42,491 bases of DNA from JAVKSM01 sp039583705 (GTDB lineage Bacteria > Actinomycetota > Actinomycetes > Mycobacteriales > Pseudonocardiaceae), in assembly GCA_039583705.1 (NCBI GenBank), contig JAVKSM010000010.1, positions 1-42,491 of the forward strand. The letters run 5' to 3'. Of the stretch, positions 24,992 through 33,341 are shown piece by piece. Position 1 is the stretch's first letter. Each line of letters begins with the position of its first letter. The notes under the pieces were generated by a model. That model was not told the origin of the DNA. It saw only the letters and a list, made by a program, of their open reading frames with translations, and made no database searches. A program made the position numbers and the translations under genes.

Positions 24992-25729
24992 TCAGCCGAA
25001 GCGGCGGGCCAGCCGGGCGTAGCCGGCCGGGAGGGCGCCGTGCACCCGGGAGGCGACGGTGAGCCAGCGGGGCACGAACACCTCGGGACGGTCCCGCTCC
25101 ACGCCACGCACCAATGCTGCGGCGACGGCGGCGGCCGGCACCGGACGCGGCCTGCGCCGGTCATAGGGCCGGCCGCGAGCGTCGAAGAACGGGGTGTCCA
25201 CCACGCCCGGGAGCACGGTCGTCACCCCCACCCGGTCGTCCGCCACCTCCAGCCGCACCGCGTCGGCGAAGGCGCGCAGCCCGGACTTCGTCGCCGAGTA
25301 CACCGCCTCCTCAGCCACCCCGAGTGCGGCGACCGAGGCGACGAACACGAGGTGGCCGGCGCTCCGGCGCCGCAGCGCCGGCAGCACCGAACGGGTGAGC
25401 TGCATCGGCGCGGTGAGGTTGAGCGCGACCAGCTCGGAGATCCGCTCGGTGGGCATCGAGTCGAGGGTGCCGGCCCAGCCGCCGCCGGCGTTGAACACGA
25501 GCAGATCCGCCGCCGCGGCGGCCGCCGACACCGCCGCCACGCCCTCCGGGGTGAGCAGGTCGGCTGCCAGCGGGACACCGCCGGTGCGGGCCGCCACGGC
25601 CGCGAGCCGTTCCCGGTCCCGCCCCGCGAGCACCAGCCGGGCGCCCCGGCGCGCCAACGCCTCGGCGGTGGCTGCGCCGATGCCGCCCGAGGCCCCGGTC
25701 ACCAGGGCGGTGCACCCGTCCAGCCTCAT
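24992..25729 (-). CDS. short-chain dehydrogenase/reductase (SDR)
   Basis: A 245-aa classical SDR. The cofactor motif is TGASGGIGAATAEAL (residues ~11-25), the NAG motif is NAGGGW (about residue 89), and the catalytic site has Ser (FVASVAALG) with YSATKSG (YxxxK). An Arg in LAGRDRERL suggests NADPH preference. The substrate is unknown. ATG 25729 overlaps the stop of the transporter gene (ATGA), so it is the last gene of the AAA-VWA-glycosyltransferase run. A longer same-frame extension upstream is out of frame with the transporter and is a shadow. It converges on fadB with a 37-nt gap. Confidence 0.9.
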   Translation of the reverse strand: MRLDGCTALVTGASGGIGAATAEALARRGARLVLAGRDRERLAAVAARTGGVPLAADLLTPEGVAAVSAAAAAADLLVFNAGGGWAGTLDSMPTERISELVALNLTAPMQLTRSVLPALRRRSAGHLVFVASVAALGVAEEAVYSATKSGLRAFADAVRLEVADDRVGVTTVLPGVVDTPFFDARGRPYDRRRPRPVPAAAVAAALVRGVERDRPEVFVPRWLTVASRVHGALPAGYARLARRFG

Positions 25730-26649
25730 GCCCAGGTCTGCTCCACCGCTACCGCCGCACGTCCCGATCTGGCCGAGGCCTGCACGAGGTGCGTGCCGCG
25801 CCAGCAGATCAGCGCGATGCCACCGATGATCACGACGGCTGCGAGGGCCTCGCCGACGAGCTGTGCGGCCCCGAACTCGATCCCCTCGCCGAGCCAGCTC
25901 ACCCCGATCGCCACGCCCACCAGCGGGTCCACCGACGTGATCACAGCCATCGCCGGGGAGATCAGCCGGCCCTGCTGGAAGGTGTTCTGGCTCAGCAGGA
26001 ATCCCATCGGCCCGACGACGCACACCGTGTACAGCGTCCAGTGCCGGAAGGGCTCGTCCAAGCCGTTCCGGAACTGCATGCTGACGATCTTCATCAGACC
26101 GGCCGTCGTGCCGTAGAGAATGCCCGTGGCCAGCGCCAGCGCGATCACGTGCAAGCCGCTGCGGGATCGGCCGGCCACGAAGAGGCTGCCTGCGACCAGC
26201 CCGCCGAGCACGGCGCCCAGCGGCAGCACCTCGCCCACGAGCAGCGTCGAGGACGACTCGCTCGGGCGGGCCAGCAGCAGGAACGTCGACAGGCCCACCG
26301 CGCACAGCAGGCCGCCGATCGCGATCACCGGGTCCAGCCGGCGGTGGGACAGCCAGGCCGCGAACGTCGCGGCGAACAGCACGCTCGTGACGAGCAGCGG
26401 CTGCACCAGCGCGATCGGCCCGAAGGCGAGCGCGACGATCTGGAGCCCCAGCGCGACGATCGTTGCCAGCAGCCCGATCAGCCACAGCGGCCGCCGGATC
26501 AGGTCCACGAGCAGCCGGGGGTGCAGGGTGGGTTCGACCGGGACCTCGTGCGTGGCGCGTGCCTGAACGGCGGTCGCCAGCCCGTAGCCGGCCGCCCCGG
26601 CCATCGCGGAGGGCACGGCGATGAACAGCACGGCACCGGTCGAGCTCAC
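25726..26649 (-). CDS. EamA/DMT-type integral membrane transporter
   Basis: A 307-aa polytopic membrane protein with about nine to ten hydrophobic segments. The pattern is two EamA-like halves: N-terminal GYGLATAVQARATHE, then LWLIGLLATIVALGLQIVALAFGPIALVQPLLV, and in the second half SVDPLVGVAIGVSWLGE near residue 250. The family moves small metabolites or lipid-linked precursors. The cargo is not deducible, but the adjacent lipid-modifying fusion enzyme makes a lipid or sugar intermediate plausible. GTG 26649 is three nt after the preceding stop; its own stop overlaps the SDR start by four nt. Confidence 0.87.
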   Translation of the reverse strand: MSSTGAVLFIAVPSAMAGAAGYGLATAVQARATHEVPVEPTLHPRLLVDLIRRPLWLIGLLATIVALGLQIVALAFGPIALVQPLLVTSVLFAATFAAWLSHRRLDPVIAIGGLLCAVGLSTFLLLARPSESSSTLLVGEVLPLGAVLGGLVAGSLFVAGRSRSGLHVIALALATGILYGTTAGLMKIVSMQFRNGLDEPFRHWTLYTVCVVGPMGFLLSQNTFQQGRLISPAMAVITSVDPLVGVAIGVSWLGEGIEFGAAQLVGEALAAVVIIGGIALICWRGTHLVQASARSGRAAVAVEQTWA

Positions 26650-26652
26650 CCG

Positions 26653-29007
26653 TCACCCCCGTATGTCGTCGAATGCGGCACGCAGCCACCGGACGAGCTC
26701 ATCGACCTCGCCGGCCACCGCGGGATCCGCAGTCACCCCAACCCCCATCATCATCCCCCATCCGAGTACCCCTACCGCTAGTCCGACACCGTCAGCGAGC
26801 GGGAGCACCGGGTACACCGAGGGAACGCGGCAGCCTCGCAGGTACAACGCCCGCCGGGGCCCGGGCATGACCGAGGCGAGCAGGGTGAAGAACCGCCGGC
26901 TGTACAGCAGCCGGACCAGCGCCGCGTGCAGCGGCGCCGGCAACGCCCCGAGGACCGCCATCGCCGCCGCCGCCGCCTCGGGCTGCCCGCGGCGCGACAG
27001 CTCCGCCAGCCGCTGCGCCACCTCCACCACCCGCAGCGCCGGCGGCATCGGACCGACCGGCAGGTCCACCGCCACCGCGGTCGTGCGGTTGCCCAGCGCC
27101 CGGCTGCTCGTGCCGGCGGCGGTGCGGGTGGTCATCGGGACCATGGCCCGAAGCTGCTGGCCGACGGCGGTCGGCGCGCGCTGTGTGAGCAGCCGGTGCA
27201 GCGCCTCGGCGAGCACGCCGAGCAGCAGGGCGGTGGTACCGACGCCGTGCGCGCGCGCCGCGCCCCGCACCGCCGGCCCGGGCAGCGCCAGGGTCGCGAA
27301 CTGCCGCCGCCGGACGTCCATGTGACCGACCAGCGGGCTGGGCGGTGCGAACCCGGCACGGGCCAGGCTGACCAGTCCGCTCGCCACGATCCCGGCGTGT
27401 CTGATCCGCGCCTGCCAGGAGGCTCTGGCCGGGGCGGCCTCGGACGGCGACGGGATCCCGCCGTCGGCGAGCAGCCGGATCAGGGTGTCGGTGACGGCCA
27501 GCCCGTCGCCGAGGGCGTGCTCCAGGGCGGCGAGCACCGCTGTCTGGCCCATGGCCTGGTCCCGGACGAGCTGCAGTGCCCACGCGGGCCGGTCGGTGGG
27601 CAGCGGCTCGCCGAAGAACGCCGCGAGCACAGCCGACCAGCCGCCGGCGGCCTCGACGTCGGGGACAGGCGGTCGGAGGTGCGCGGCGGGATCCACCCGG
27701 TCCACGACGTTCCACCGCGGTCGCCGCCACCGGGGCGCCGGAAGGAGCTGGTGGCGCAACAGCGGCAGCGACTGCTGCCGTTCCTCGATCATCGCGACGA
27801 GGTGCTTGGACCACTCCGGCAGCGCGTCCGGGTCGTCAGCGACGATCACCGCCCCGATCCGCTGGTCCACCGCACGGGAGCGGGCGTGCACGAAGAACGC
27901 GTCCTGGGGCCGCATCGTCACCCTGGCGCCGGGTGCGGGCAGGGTTCCCAACGCCGCAACCGCGGTGGTGAAGTCGACGGCGTCGCGGTAGCTTTCGGCC
28001 CGACGCGCTGCGGCAGGCAGGTCGAGCTGGCGCAGCGCTGCTGCCAGTGCCGCCCCGGTGCGGCACACCGGGGCGACGCCCGCCCGCTCGAGCAGCGCCG
28101 CGTTGGCGCGGCCGTGCCCGGCGATGGGACGGAACGTCAACAGTGGCCGGGCGCACGCCAACGCCTCCAGCGCGCTCGCCCCGGCGGCGTTGGTGACCAC
28201 GACGTCCGCTGCGGCGGTGAGCGCTGCCATGTCATCGACCCAGCCCAGCACCTGCAGGCGCCCGGGCGGCGGGTCGAGGCGTTCCAAACGCTCCCGCAGG
28301 GCGGTGTTGCGGCCGGCCACGACGACCGCGCGTCCCCCCGCCGCCAGCACCGCCCCGACCGCCTCCTCGACCGGGCCGAACCCCATCGACCCACAGCAGA
28401 CCAGGACCCCTGGGCCGTCGAGCTGCGCTCGCGGGGGCGGCGGTGCGAACGCGCTGACCACCGGCAGCCCGCAGACCGCGCCGCGGGCGGCGGGCTCGGC
28501 ACTGTGCAGCAGGTCCAGCGCCTGTTCGTCGAGCACCAGGTGCAGGTCGACGTCCGGGTGTGCCCACAGCGGATGTGGCGCGGCGTCGCAGACCAGTGCG
28601 ACTGTCGGCACGTCGAGGCGGCCTCGGCGGCGCAGCCAGCCAAGCGCTGCGATGCCCTCCGGGAAGGTGCAGACGACGAGGTCGGGCCGGAACTCCCGGA
28701 TCCGGGCCGCCAGCCGCCGGCCGCCCAGGATCCCGTGCACGGCGCGGGTGACCCGCACGAAGCGGTGCCAGTGCCACAGCAGGGCGAAGTACAGCTCGTA
28801 GAGCCACGGCAACGACTGCACACAGCCGGCATAGATGCCGCGGAAGGCCGGCGCGGCGAAGCGGCCCATGGCCGAGAGCGTCTCCGTCCACCCGACCTGG
28901 GCCTGCGGCCACAGCAGCCCCACGCGTTCCGATACCGCCCGTGCCGCAGCGTTGTGGCCCTCCCCGAGCGCACCGGTGACGAGCAGCACGCGGCGGGGGC
29001 CGTTCAC
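26653..29007 (-). CDS. glycosyltransferase (MGDG synthase/MurG-like) fused to WS/DGAT-type acyltransferase
   Basis: A single 784-aa frame. Residues ~1-375 are a GT-B glycosyltransferase of the MGDG-synthase/GT28 type: LLVTGALGEGHNAAARAV at the N-terminus and GWVDDMAALTAAADVVVTNAAG (donor-binding region) around residue 270. Residues ~375-784 are a WS/DGAT-like acyltransferase: MRPQDAFFVHA, LRAMVPMTTR, LGNRTTAVAVDLP and the C-terminal MPGPRRALYLRGCRV with GVGVTADP. The catalytic HHxxxDG is degenerate, EHALGDG, near residue 497, keeping the second His, Asp and Gly. I infer a glycolipid glycosylation/acylation enzyme. GTG 29007 overlaps the VWA stop (GTGA). No membrane helix or signal peptide is evident. 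Confidence 0.85.
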   Translation of the reverse strand: MNGPRRVLLVTGALGEGHNAAARAVSERVGLLWPQAQVGWTETLSAMGRFAAPAFRGIYAGCVQSLPWLYELYFALLWHWHRFVRVTRAVHGILGGRRLAARIREFRPDLVVCTFPEGIAALGWLRRRGRLDVPTVALVCDAAPHPLWAHPDVDLHLVLDEQALDLLHSAEPAARGAVCGLPVVSAFAPPPPRAQLDGPGVLVCCGSMGFGPVEEAVGAVLAAGGRAVVVAGRNTALRERLERLDPPPGRLQVLGWVDDMAALTAAADVVVTNAAGASALEALACARPLLTFRPIAGHGRANAALLERAGVAPVCRTGAALAAALRQLDLPAAARRAESYRDAVDFTTAVAALGTLPAPGARVTMRPQDAFFVHARSRAVDQRIGAVIVADDPDALPEWSKHLVAMIEERQQSLPLLRHQLLPAPRWRRPRWNVVDRVDPAAHLRPPVPDVEAAGGWSAVLAAFFGEPLPTDRPAWALQLVRDQAMGQTAVLAALEHALGDGLAVTDTLIRLLADGGIPSPSEAAPARASWQARIRHAGIVASGLVSLARAGFAPPSPLVGHMDVRRRQFATLALPGPAVRGAARAHGVGTTALLLGVLAEALHRLLTQRAPTAVGQQLRAMVPMTTRTAAGTSSRALGNRTTAVAVDLPVGPMPPALRVVEVAQRLAELSRRGQPEAAAAAMAVLGALPAPLHAALVRLLYSRRFFTLLASVMPGPRRALYLRGCRVPSVYPVLPLADGVGLAVGVLGWGMMMGVGVTADPAVAGEVDELVRWLRAAFDDIRG

Positions 29008-30968
29008 CGGGCGTTCGACCGACGGCGGGCGCGAAGGTAGTCGCTGACCACCGCGACGCCCAGCCCGTCCGCGGTCGGGGCGACGACCCGGCCGCCGCTC
29101 CGGCGCGCGACGAGGTCGACGAACGCGGCCAGCCGCGGGTCGTCACCGAGCATGAACACCGTGATCGCCGCGCCGCGGCGGGCCAGACCGTCCACTTCGG
29201 AGACCGTAGTCCCCAGGGTGTGCAGGCTCGGCGGGTAGTCGAAGACGGCCTCGCCGCCCGGTTCGAGGTGCGCGGTCGGCTCGCCGTCGGTAACCACCAG
29301 GACGATCGGCTGCGCATCGGGGTGCCGCCGCAGGTGCCGCCCGGCCAGCAGCAGTGCGTGGTGCAGGTTGGTGCCCTGCTCCCAGGCGCCCTCCAGCGCG
29401 GTCAGCTCGCCGATGTCGACGGTGCTCGCGTAGCGGCCGAATGTGACCAGCGCCAGCGCGTCGGCGCGGAACCGGGTGCGCACCAGGTGGTGCAGCGCCA
29501 ACGCGGTGCGCTTCATCGGCACCCACCGGCCGTCCTGCACCATCGACCAGGAGATGTCCACACACAGCGCCACCGCAGCCCGGGCCCGCTGTTCGGTTTC
29601 GACGACCTCGACGTCACCGACGTCCAGCATGCGGGGATCCCCGGCGGCGCGGCGCAGCAGCGCGTTGGCCAGCGTGCGCGCGACGTCCCATGCCTCGGTG
29701 TCGCCGAACGCCCACGGGCGGCTGGCTCCGGTCGGATCACCGGCAGCCCCGGCGCGCCGGGTCTCCCGCTCCCCCCGGCTCACGCTCAGCCGGTTGACCA
29801 CGTCGCGCAGCGCGGACTCCCCCAGCCGGCGCAGCGCCGTGGGGGACAGCCGCAGGCTGCCGTCGGGAGCGCGGTTGAAGAAGCCCTGCCGCTCCAGCTC
29901 CCGCTCCAGCTCGGCGAGCCGGCGGGCGTCGACCCGGGCCTGTGGCCCGAGCTGGCCCTCCAGCACATCGAGGTCGACGTCCTCCATCCGGGCACCGGGA
30001 TAGGCCTGGGCGAGCTGCTCGCCCAGCGCGTCGAGCTGGGCCAGGTCCTCCATCGCGCGGGTCGCCTCGCCCAGCCCGAGCGGTTCCTGGCCGCGGAACC
30101 GGCCCGGCGTGGTCCAGTCGTCGTCGGGACGCAGCGTTCGCAATCGGGCGTCGAGCTGCGAGAGCGCCTGCGCCAGCCGCTGGTCTCCGAAGGCATGCTG
30201 GGCCAGCTCGGCGAGTTCGGCGCGCTGCTGGGCCGACAGCGAGCTCATCATCCGCGCCGCAGCGGCCGCCCGTTGCGCCAACAGATCGACGAGCTCGTCG
30301 ACGGTGCACGGATTCTCCGGGAAGAACTCGCCGTGCCGGTCCATGAACGCCTCGAAGCGCTCACCGACGTCAGTGGCCCCGTGGGCATGGGCGGCCAGCA
30401 GCTCGTTGAGGTCGTTGAGCATCTCGCGCACCCGCTCGACGTCCTCGGAGCTGGCCTGCTCCATGGCCTGCTTCAGGCCGCGGAAACGCTGCTCGAGCAG
30501 CTCCCTGCCGAGCAGCTCCCGGATCTGCTCGTAGTCCGCACGCGCGTCGGCGTTGCGCCAGTCGTAGTCGGCCAGCTCGCGGACCGCTCCCCCGGTGCCC
30601 GCGGGCAGCGCGTCGAGCTGCAGCTCCCGGAACCGGGCGTCCTCGGACCCCTCGATTGCCAGCCAGCCGCGCTCGGCTGCCAGCGCCTGTTCCAGCAGCC
30701 GACGGACCTCCTCCAGGGTGCCGTCCAGCCGGTACCGGCGCTGCAGCCGGGCCCGGTGCCGCCACACCCGTTGCGCGAGGTCGTCCAAGCCCCGCTGGCC
30801 TCGCATCCCGCGGCGCAGCAACTCCCGCACCGCGTTGCGCGGCGACGCACCCTCCATGACGTCGCGGCCAATGGCGTCGAGTGCCTCCCGCAGGTCGAAT
30901 GGCGGTGCCAGCGGATCCGGGCCGCCGTGCCAGGGTCCGTATCGGTAGCGCCGGGATCGGGAGGTCAT
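29004..30968 (-). CDS. VWA-domain protein, partner of the MoxR-type ATPase
   Basis: A 654-aa protein. The N-terminal two-thirds are charged and helical (many Arg/Glu/Leu, e.g. DLNELLAAHAHG), with no known domain. The C-terminal ~190 residues are a von Willebrand factor A domain with a complete MIDAS: DISWS (DxSxS) near residue 468, a central Thr region GTNLHHALLLAG, and VTDGEPTAH near residue 560. It resembles CoxE/Mg-chelatase-D-like partners and mycobacterial Rv0959. These pairs usually act with an AAA ATPase to remodel or load metal into a client protein. ATG 30968 overlaps the ATPase stop (ATGA). Confidence 0.9.
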   Translation of the reverse strand: MTSRSRRYRYGPWHGGPDPLAPPFDLREALDAIGRDVMEGASPRNAVRELLRRGMRGQRGLDDLAQRVWRHRARLQRRYRLDGTLEEVRRLLEQALAAERGWLAIEGSEDARFRELQLDALPAGTGGAVRELADYDWRNADARADYEQIRELLGRELLEQRFRGLKQAMEQASSEDVERVREMLNDLNELLAAHAHGATDVGERFEAFMDRHGEFFPENPCTVDELVDLLAQRAAAAARMMSSLSAQQRAELAELAQHAFGDQRLAQALSQLDARLRTLRPDDDWTTPGRFRGQEPLGLGEATRAMEDLAQLDALGEQLAQAYPGARMEDVDLDVLEGQLGPQARVDARRLAELERELERQGFFNRAPDGSLRLSPTALRRLGESALRDVVNRLSVSRGERETRRAGAAGDPTGASRPWAFGDTEAWDVARTLANALLRRAAGDPRMLDVGDVEVVETEQRARAAVALCVDISWSMVQDGRWVPMKRTALALHHLVRTRFRADALALVTFGRYASTVDIGELTALEGAWEQGTNLHHALLLAGRHLRRHPDAQPIVLVVTDGEPTAHLEPGGEAVFDYPPSLHTLGTTVSEVDGLARRGAAITVFMLGDDPRLAAFVDLVARRSGGRVVAPTADGLGVAVVSDYLRARRRSNAR

Positions 30969-32374
30969 ACGCCGTAGACCACCGAGTCGTCACCGCTCTC
31001 GTCCTTGCCGAGCTGGCGGGTGAGGTAGAGCTGCTCCAGGGCCAGCTCGGCGGCCGCCGCGAGCCGCCCCGGTGCTTCCGAGCCGCCGGCCCCGAGCCGC
31101 CGCGCCAGCTCGGCGACCACGGGCAGCCGGGGCAGCGCCTCGACGACCTGGCGGGCCGGCACCCGGTCGCCGGTGACGACCGGGTGGCCGCTGGTGACCG
31201 CGTTGGCCAGCGGCGCGAGGTCCAGACCGGCCAGGCGGGTGCGCGCCGTCTCGGCGACCGAACGGCGCAGCAGGTGGACGAGCACCTCGTCCTGGCCCGC
31301 GGTGTCGTCCAGGCCGGACTCGAACTCGAGCTTGCCGCGCAGCACCGGCGGCACCGCCTCCAGGTCGATCGGCCGCGCCACGGGCTGCCCCTCGCCGGTG
31401 AGGGCGGAGCGGCGCAAGGCACCGGCCGCGACGGTCTCGGCGGCGGCGATCGCGAAGCGGGCCGACACGCCGGAGCGCTGGTCGACGGCGCTGGACTCCC
31501 GCAGGTGCCGGGTGAACCGCGCGATCACCTCGACGAGGTGCTCAGGGACCTCGGCCACCAGCGCAGCCTCCTGTGTGACCAGCGCCACCTCGTCGGCAAC
31601 CTGCAACGGGTAGTGGGTGCGCACCTCGGCGCCGAAACGGTCCTTGAGTGGCGTGATGATCCGGCCGCGGTTCGTGTAGTCCTCGGGATTGGCGCTGGCC
31701 ACGAGCAACACGTCCAGCGGCAGCCGCACGGTGTAACCGCGGATCTGGATGTCGCGTTCCTCCATGACGTTGAGCAGGCAGACCTGGATGCGCTCGGCGA
31801 GGTCGGGCAGCTCGTTGATGGTGACGATGCCGCGGTGCGCGCGGGGCACGAGGCCGTAGTGGATCGTCTCCGGGTCGCCCAGGCTGCGGCCCTCGGCGAC
31901 CTTGACCGGGTCGACGTCGCCGATGAGGTCGGCGACGCTGGTGTCGGGGGTGGCCAGCTTCTCGAAGTAGCGCTCGCTGCGGTGCCGCCAGGCGACCGGC
32001 AGGCGCTCGCCGAGCTCGACCGCCCGACGCCGCGACGGCGAGGTGATGGGCTGGCAGGGGTGCTCGCCCAGCTCGGAGCCGTCGATCACCGGGGTCCACT
32101 CGTCGAGCAGCCCGGCGAGGCTGCGCAGCAGCCGCGTCTTGCCCTGGCCGCGCTCGCCGAGCAGCACGACGTCGTGGCCGGCGAGCAGCGCCCGCTCGAG
32201 CTGCGGCAGCACGGTGGTGTCGAAGCCGACGATGCCGGGCCAGGGGTCGCGACCATCGCGCAGCGCCGCCAGCAGGTTACCGCGCAGCTCGTCCTTGACG
32301 CCCCGGCAGCGGTGCCCACATGCCTTCAGCTCACCAAGTGAACGCGGCAGACCGGGTGGGGGCAGGCTCGTCAC
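30965..32374 (-). CDS. MoxR/Mg-chelatase-I-like AAA+ ATPase
   Basis: A 469-aa AAA+ ATPase. Walker A is GERGQGKT (residues 73-80). The Walker B/sensor region is IVTINELPDLAERIQ, followed by LNVMEERDIQIRGY and LLVASANPEDYTNRGRIITPLKDRF, typical of MoxR and BchI-like helicase-clade proteins. It resembles mycobacterial Rv0958. It should form a ring that acts with the VWA protein encoded immediately downstream. The client is unknown; the glycosyltransferase-acyltransferase encoded next in the same transcript is a reasonable guess. GTG 32374 is 10 nt after the stop of the MBL-fold gene. Confidence 0.92.
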   Translation of the reverse strand: MTSLPPPGLPRSLGELKACGHRCRGVKDELRGNLLAALRDGRDPWPGIVGFDTTVLPQLERALLAGHDVVLLGERGQGKTRLLRSLAGLLDEWTPVIDGSELGEHPCQPITSPSRRRAVELGERLPVAWRHRSERYFEKLATPDTSVADLIGDVDPVKVAEGRSLGDPETIHYGLVPRAHRGIVTINELPDLAERIQVCLLNVMEERDIQIRGYTVRLPLDVLLVASANPEDYTNRGRIITPLKDRFGAEVRTHYPLQVADEVALVTQEAALVAEVPEHLVEVIARFTRHLRESSAVDQRSGVSARFAIAAAETVAAGALRRSALTGEGQPVARPIDLEAVPPVLRGKLEFESGLDDTAGQDEVLVHLLRRSVAETARTRLAGLDLAPLANAVTSGHPVVTGDRVPARQVVEALPRLPVVAELARRLGAGGSEAPGRLAAAAELALEQLYLTRQLGKDESGDDSVVYGV

Positions 32375-32384
32375 CGCTCCTACG

Positions 32385-33341
32385 CTACGTCCTCGGGAGC
32401 TGCCTGGTCTCCCCCACCGCGAGGTCCCACAGGTCGTCCTGAGCCCGGCCGGTGGCCTTCCACGCGGCGCGAGTGCGCAGCAGCGGGTCGAGCACCGGCT
32501 CCCGGGACAGCAGGAACGTGCCCCAGTGCATCGGCACCATCCGCGCCGCCCCGAGATCGGCCGCCGCCCGCACCGCCTCGTCGGGGTCGGTGTGGATCGC
32601 CCCCATGAACCAACGCGGCTCGTAGGCGCCCACTGGCAGCATCGCCACGTCGATACCGGGGTGGCGCTCGCCGATCTCGGCGAAGAACCGGCCGTATCCG
32701 GAGTCCCCGGCGTGGTAGAGCCGGGCGTCGCCCGCGGTGAGGACCCACCCGCCCCACAGCCGGCGGCAGGAGTCGAGCAGGCCGCGCCGGCTCCAGTGGT
32801 GCGACGGGACGAAGTCGAAGCGCACCCCGGTCAGCTCGGTGGACTCCCACCAGTCCAGCTCACGGACGGCGCGCAAGCCGCGGCGGGTGAACCACGGAGC
32901 GGTCGAAGCCGGCACGAGCACCGGGGTGTCCCGCGGCAGCAGTCGGATCGTCGGGGCGTCGAGGTGGTCGTAGTGGTCGTGGCTGACGAGCACGGCGTCG
33001 ATCCGCGGCAACTGCTCCCAGCACAGGCCGGGCGGGGTGAGGCGCCGGCCCACCCCGGGCAGCGACTCGGAGAACACCGGGTCGACGAGCACCGCCAGGC
33101 CACCGATCCGAAGCAGGAAGGACGCGTGCCCGATCCAGGTCACGCTCGCCGTCGCGTCCCGCAGTGGCGGCAGCCCCTGACGGCGCACCGGGATCCGGTC
33201 GGCGCCCTCGGTGCTGCCCCGAAACCCACCCTCGCGGTGCAGCCGCAGCAGTTCCCGGGGCCCCGGCAGGGGCGCGGTGAGCCGGTCGGCGAAGCTGCGG
33301 GGCCACCGGCGCGGCCCAGCCCCGCTCAGAACGCCGGCCAC
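32385..33341 (-). CDS. MBL-fold metallo-hydrolase (UlaG/NAPE-PLD-like)
   Basis: A ~318-aa beta-lactamase-fold hydrolase. It has TWIGHASFLLRIGG, VDPVFSESLPG, the dinuclear Zn motif H121-x-H123-x-D125-H126 (SHDHYDHLD), then FVPSHHWSRRG, LYHAGDSGYG and MVPMHWGTF. This pattern fits the NAPE-PLD/UlaG branch, whose known members include phospholipid phosphodiesterases, so a lipid substrate is possible. The start is uncertain: I use GTG 33341, which overlaps the upstream gene by 16 nt, with no good SD. The frame extends to 33584, but that part is Arg/Gly-rich and overlaps real coding sequence. Confidence 0.85.
   Translation of the reverse strand: MAGVLSGAGPRRWPRSFADRLTAPLPGPRELLRLHREGGFRGSTEGADRIPVRRQGLPPLRDATASVTWIGHASFLLRIGGLAVLVDPVFSESLPGVGRRLTPPGLCWEQLPRIDAVLVSHDHYDHLDAPTIRLLPRDTPVLVPASTAPWFTRRGLRAVRELDWWESTELTGVRFDFVPSHHWSRRGLLDSCRRLWGGWVLTAGDARLYHAGDSGYGRFFAEIGERHPGIDVAMLPVGAYEPRWFMGAIHTDPDEAVRAAADLGAARMVPMHWGTFLLSREPVLDPLLRTRAAWKATGRAQDDLWDLAVGETRQLPRT

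Noticed and set aside
24969..25000. Direct repeat CTCAGCCGAA in the fadB-SDR convergent gap
   Set aside because: Two 10-nt copies only, one within the SDR coding end. No hairpin or other sign of function.
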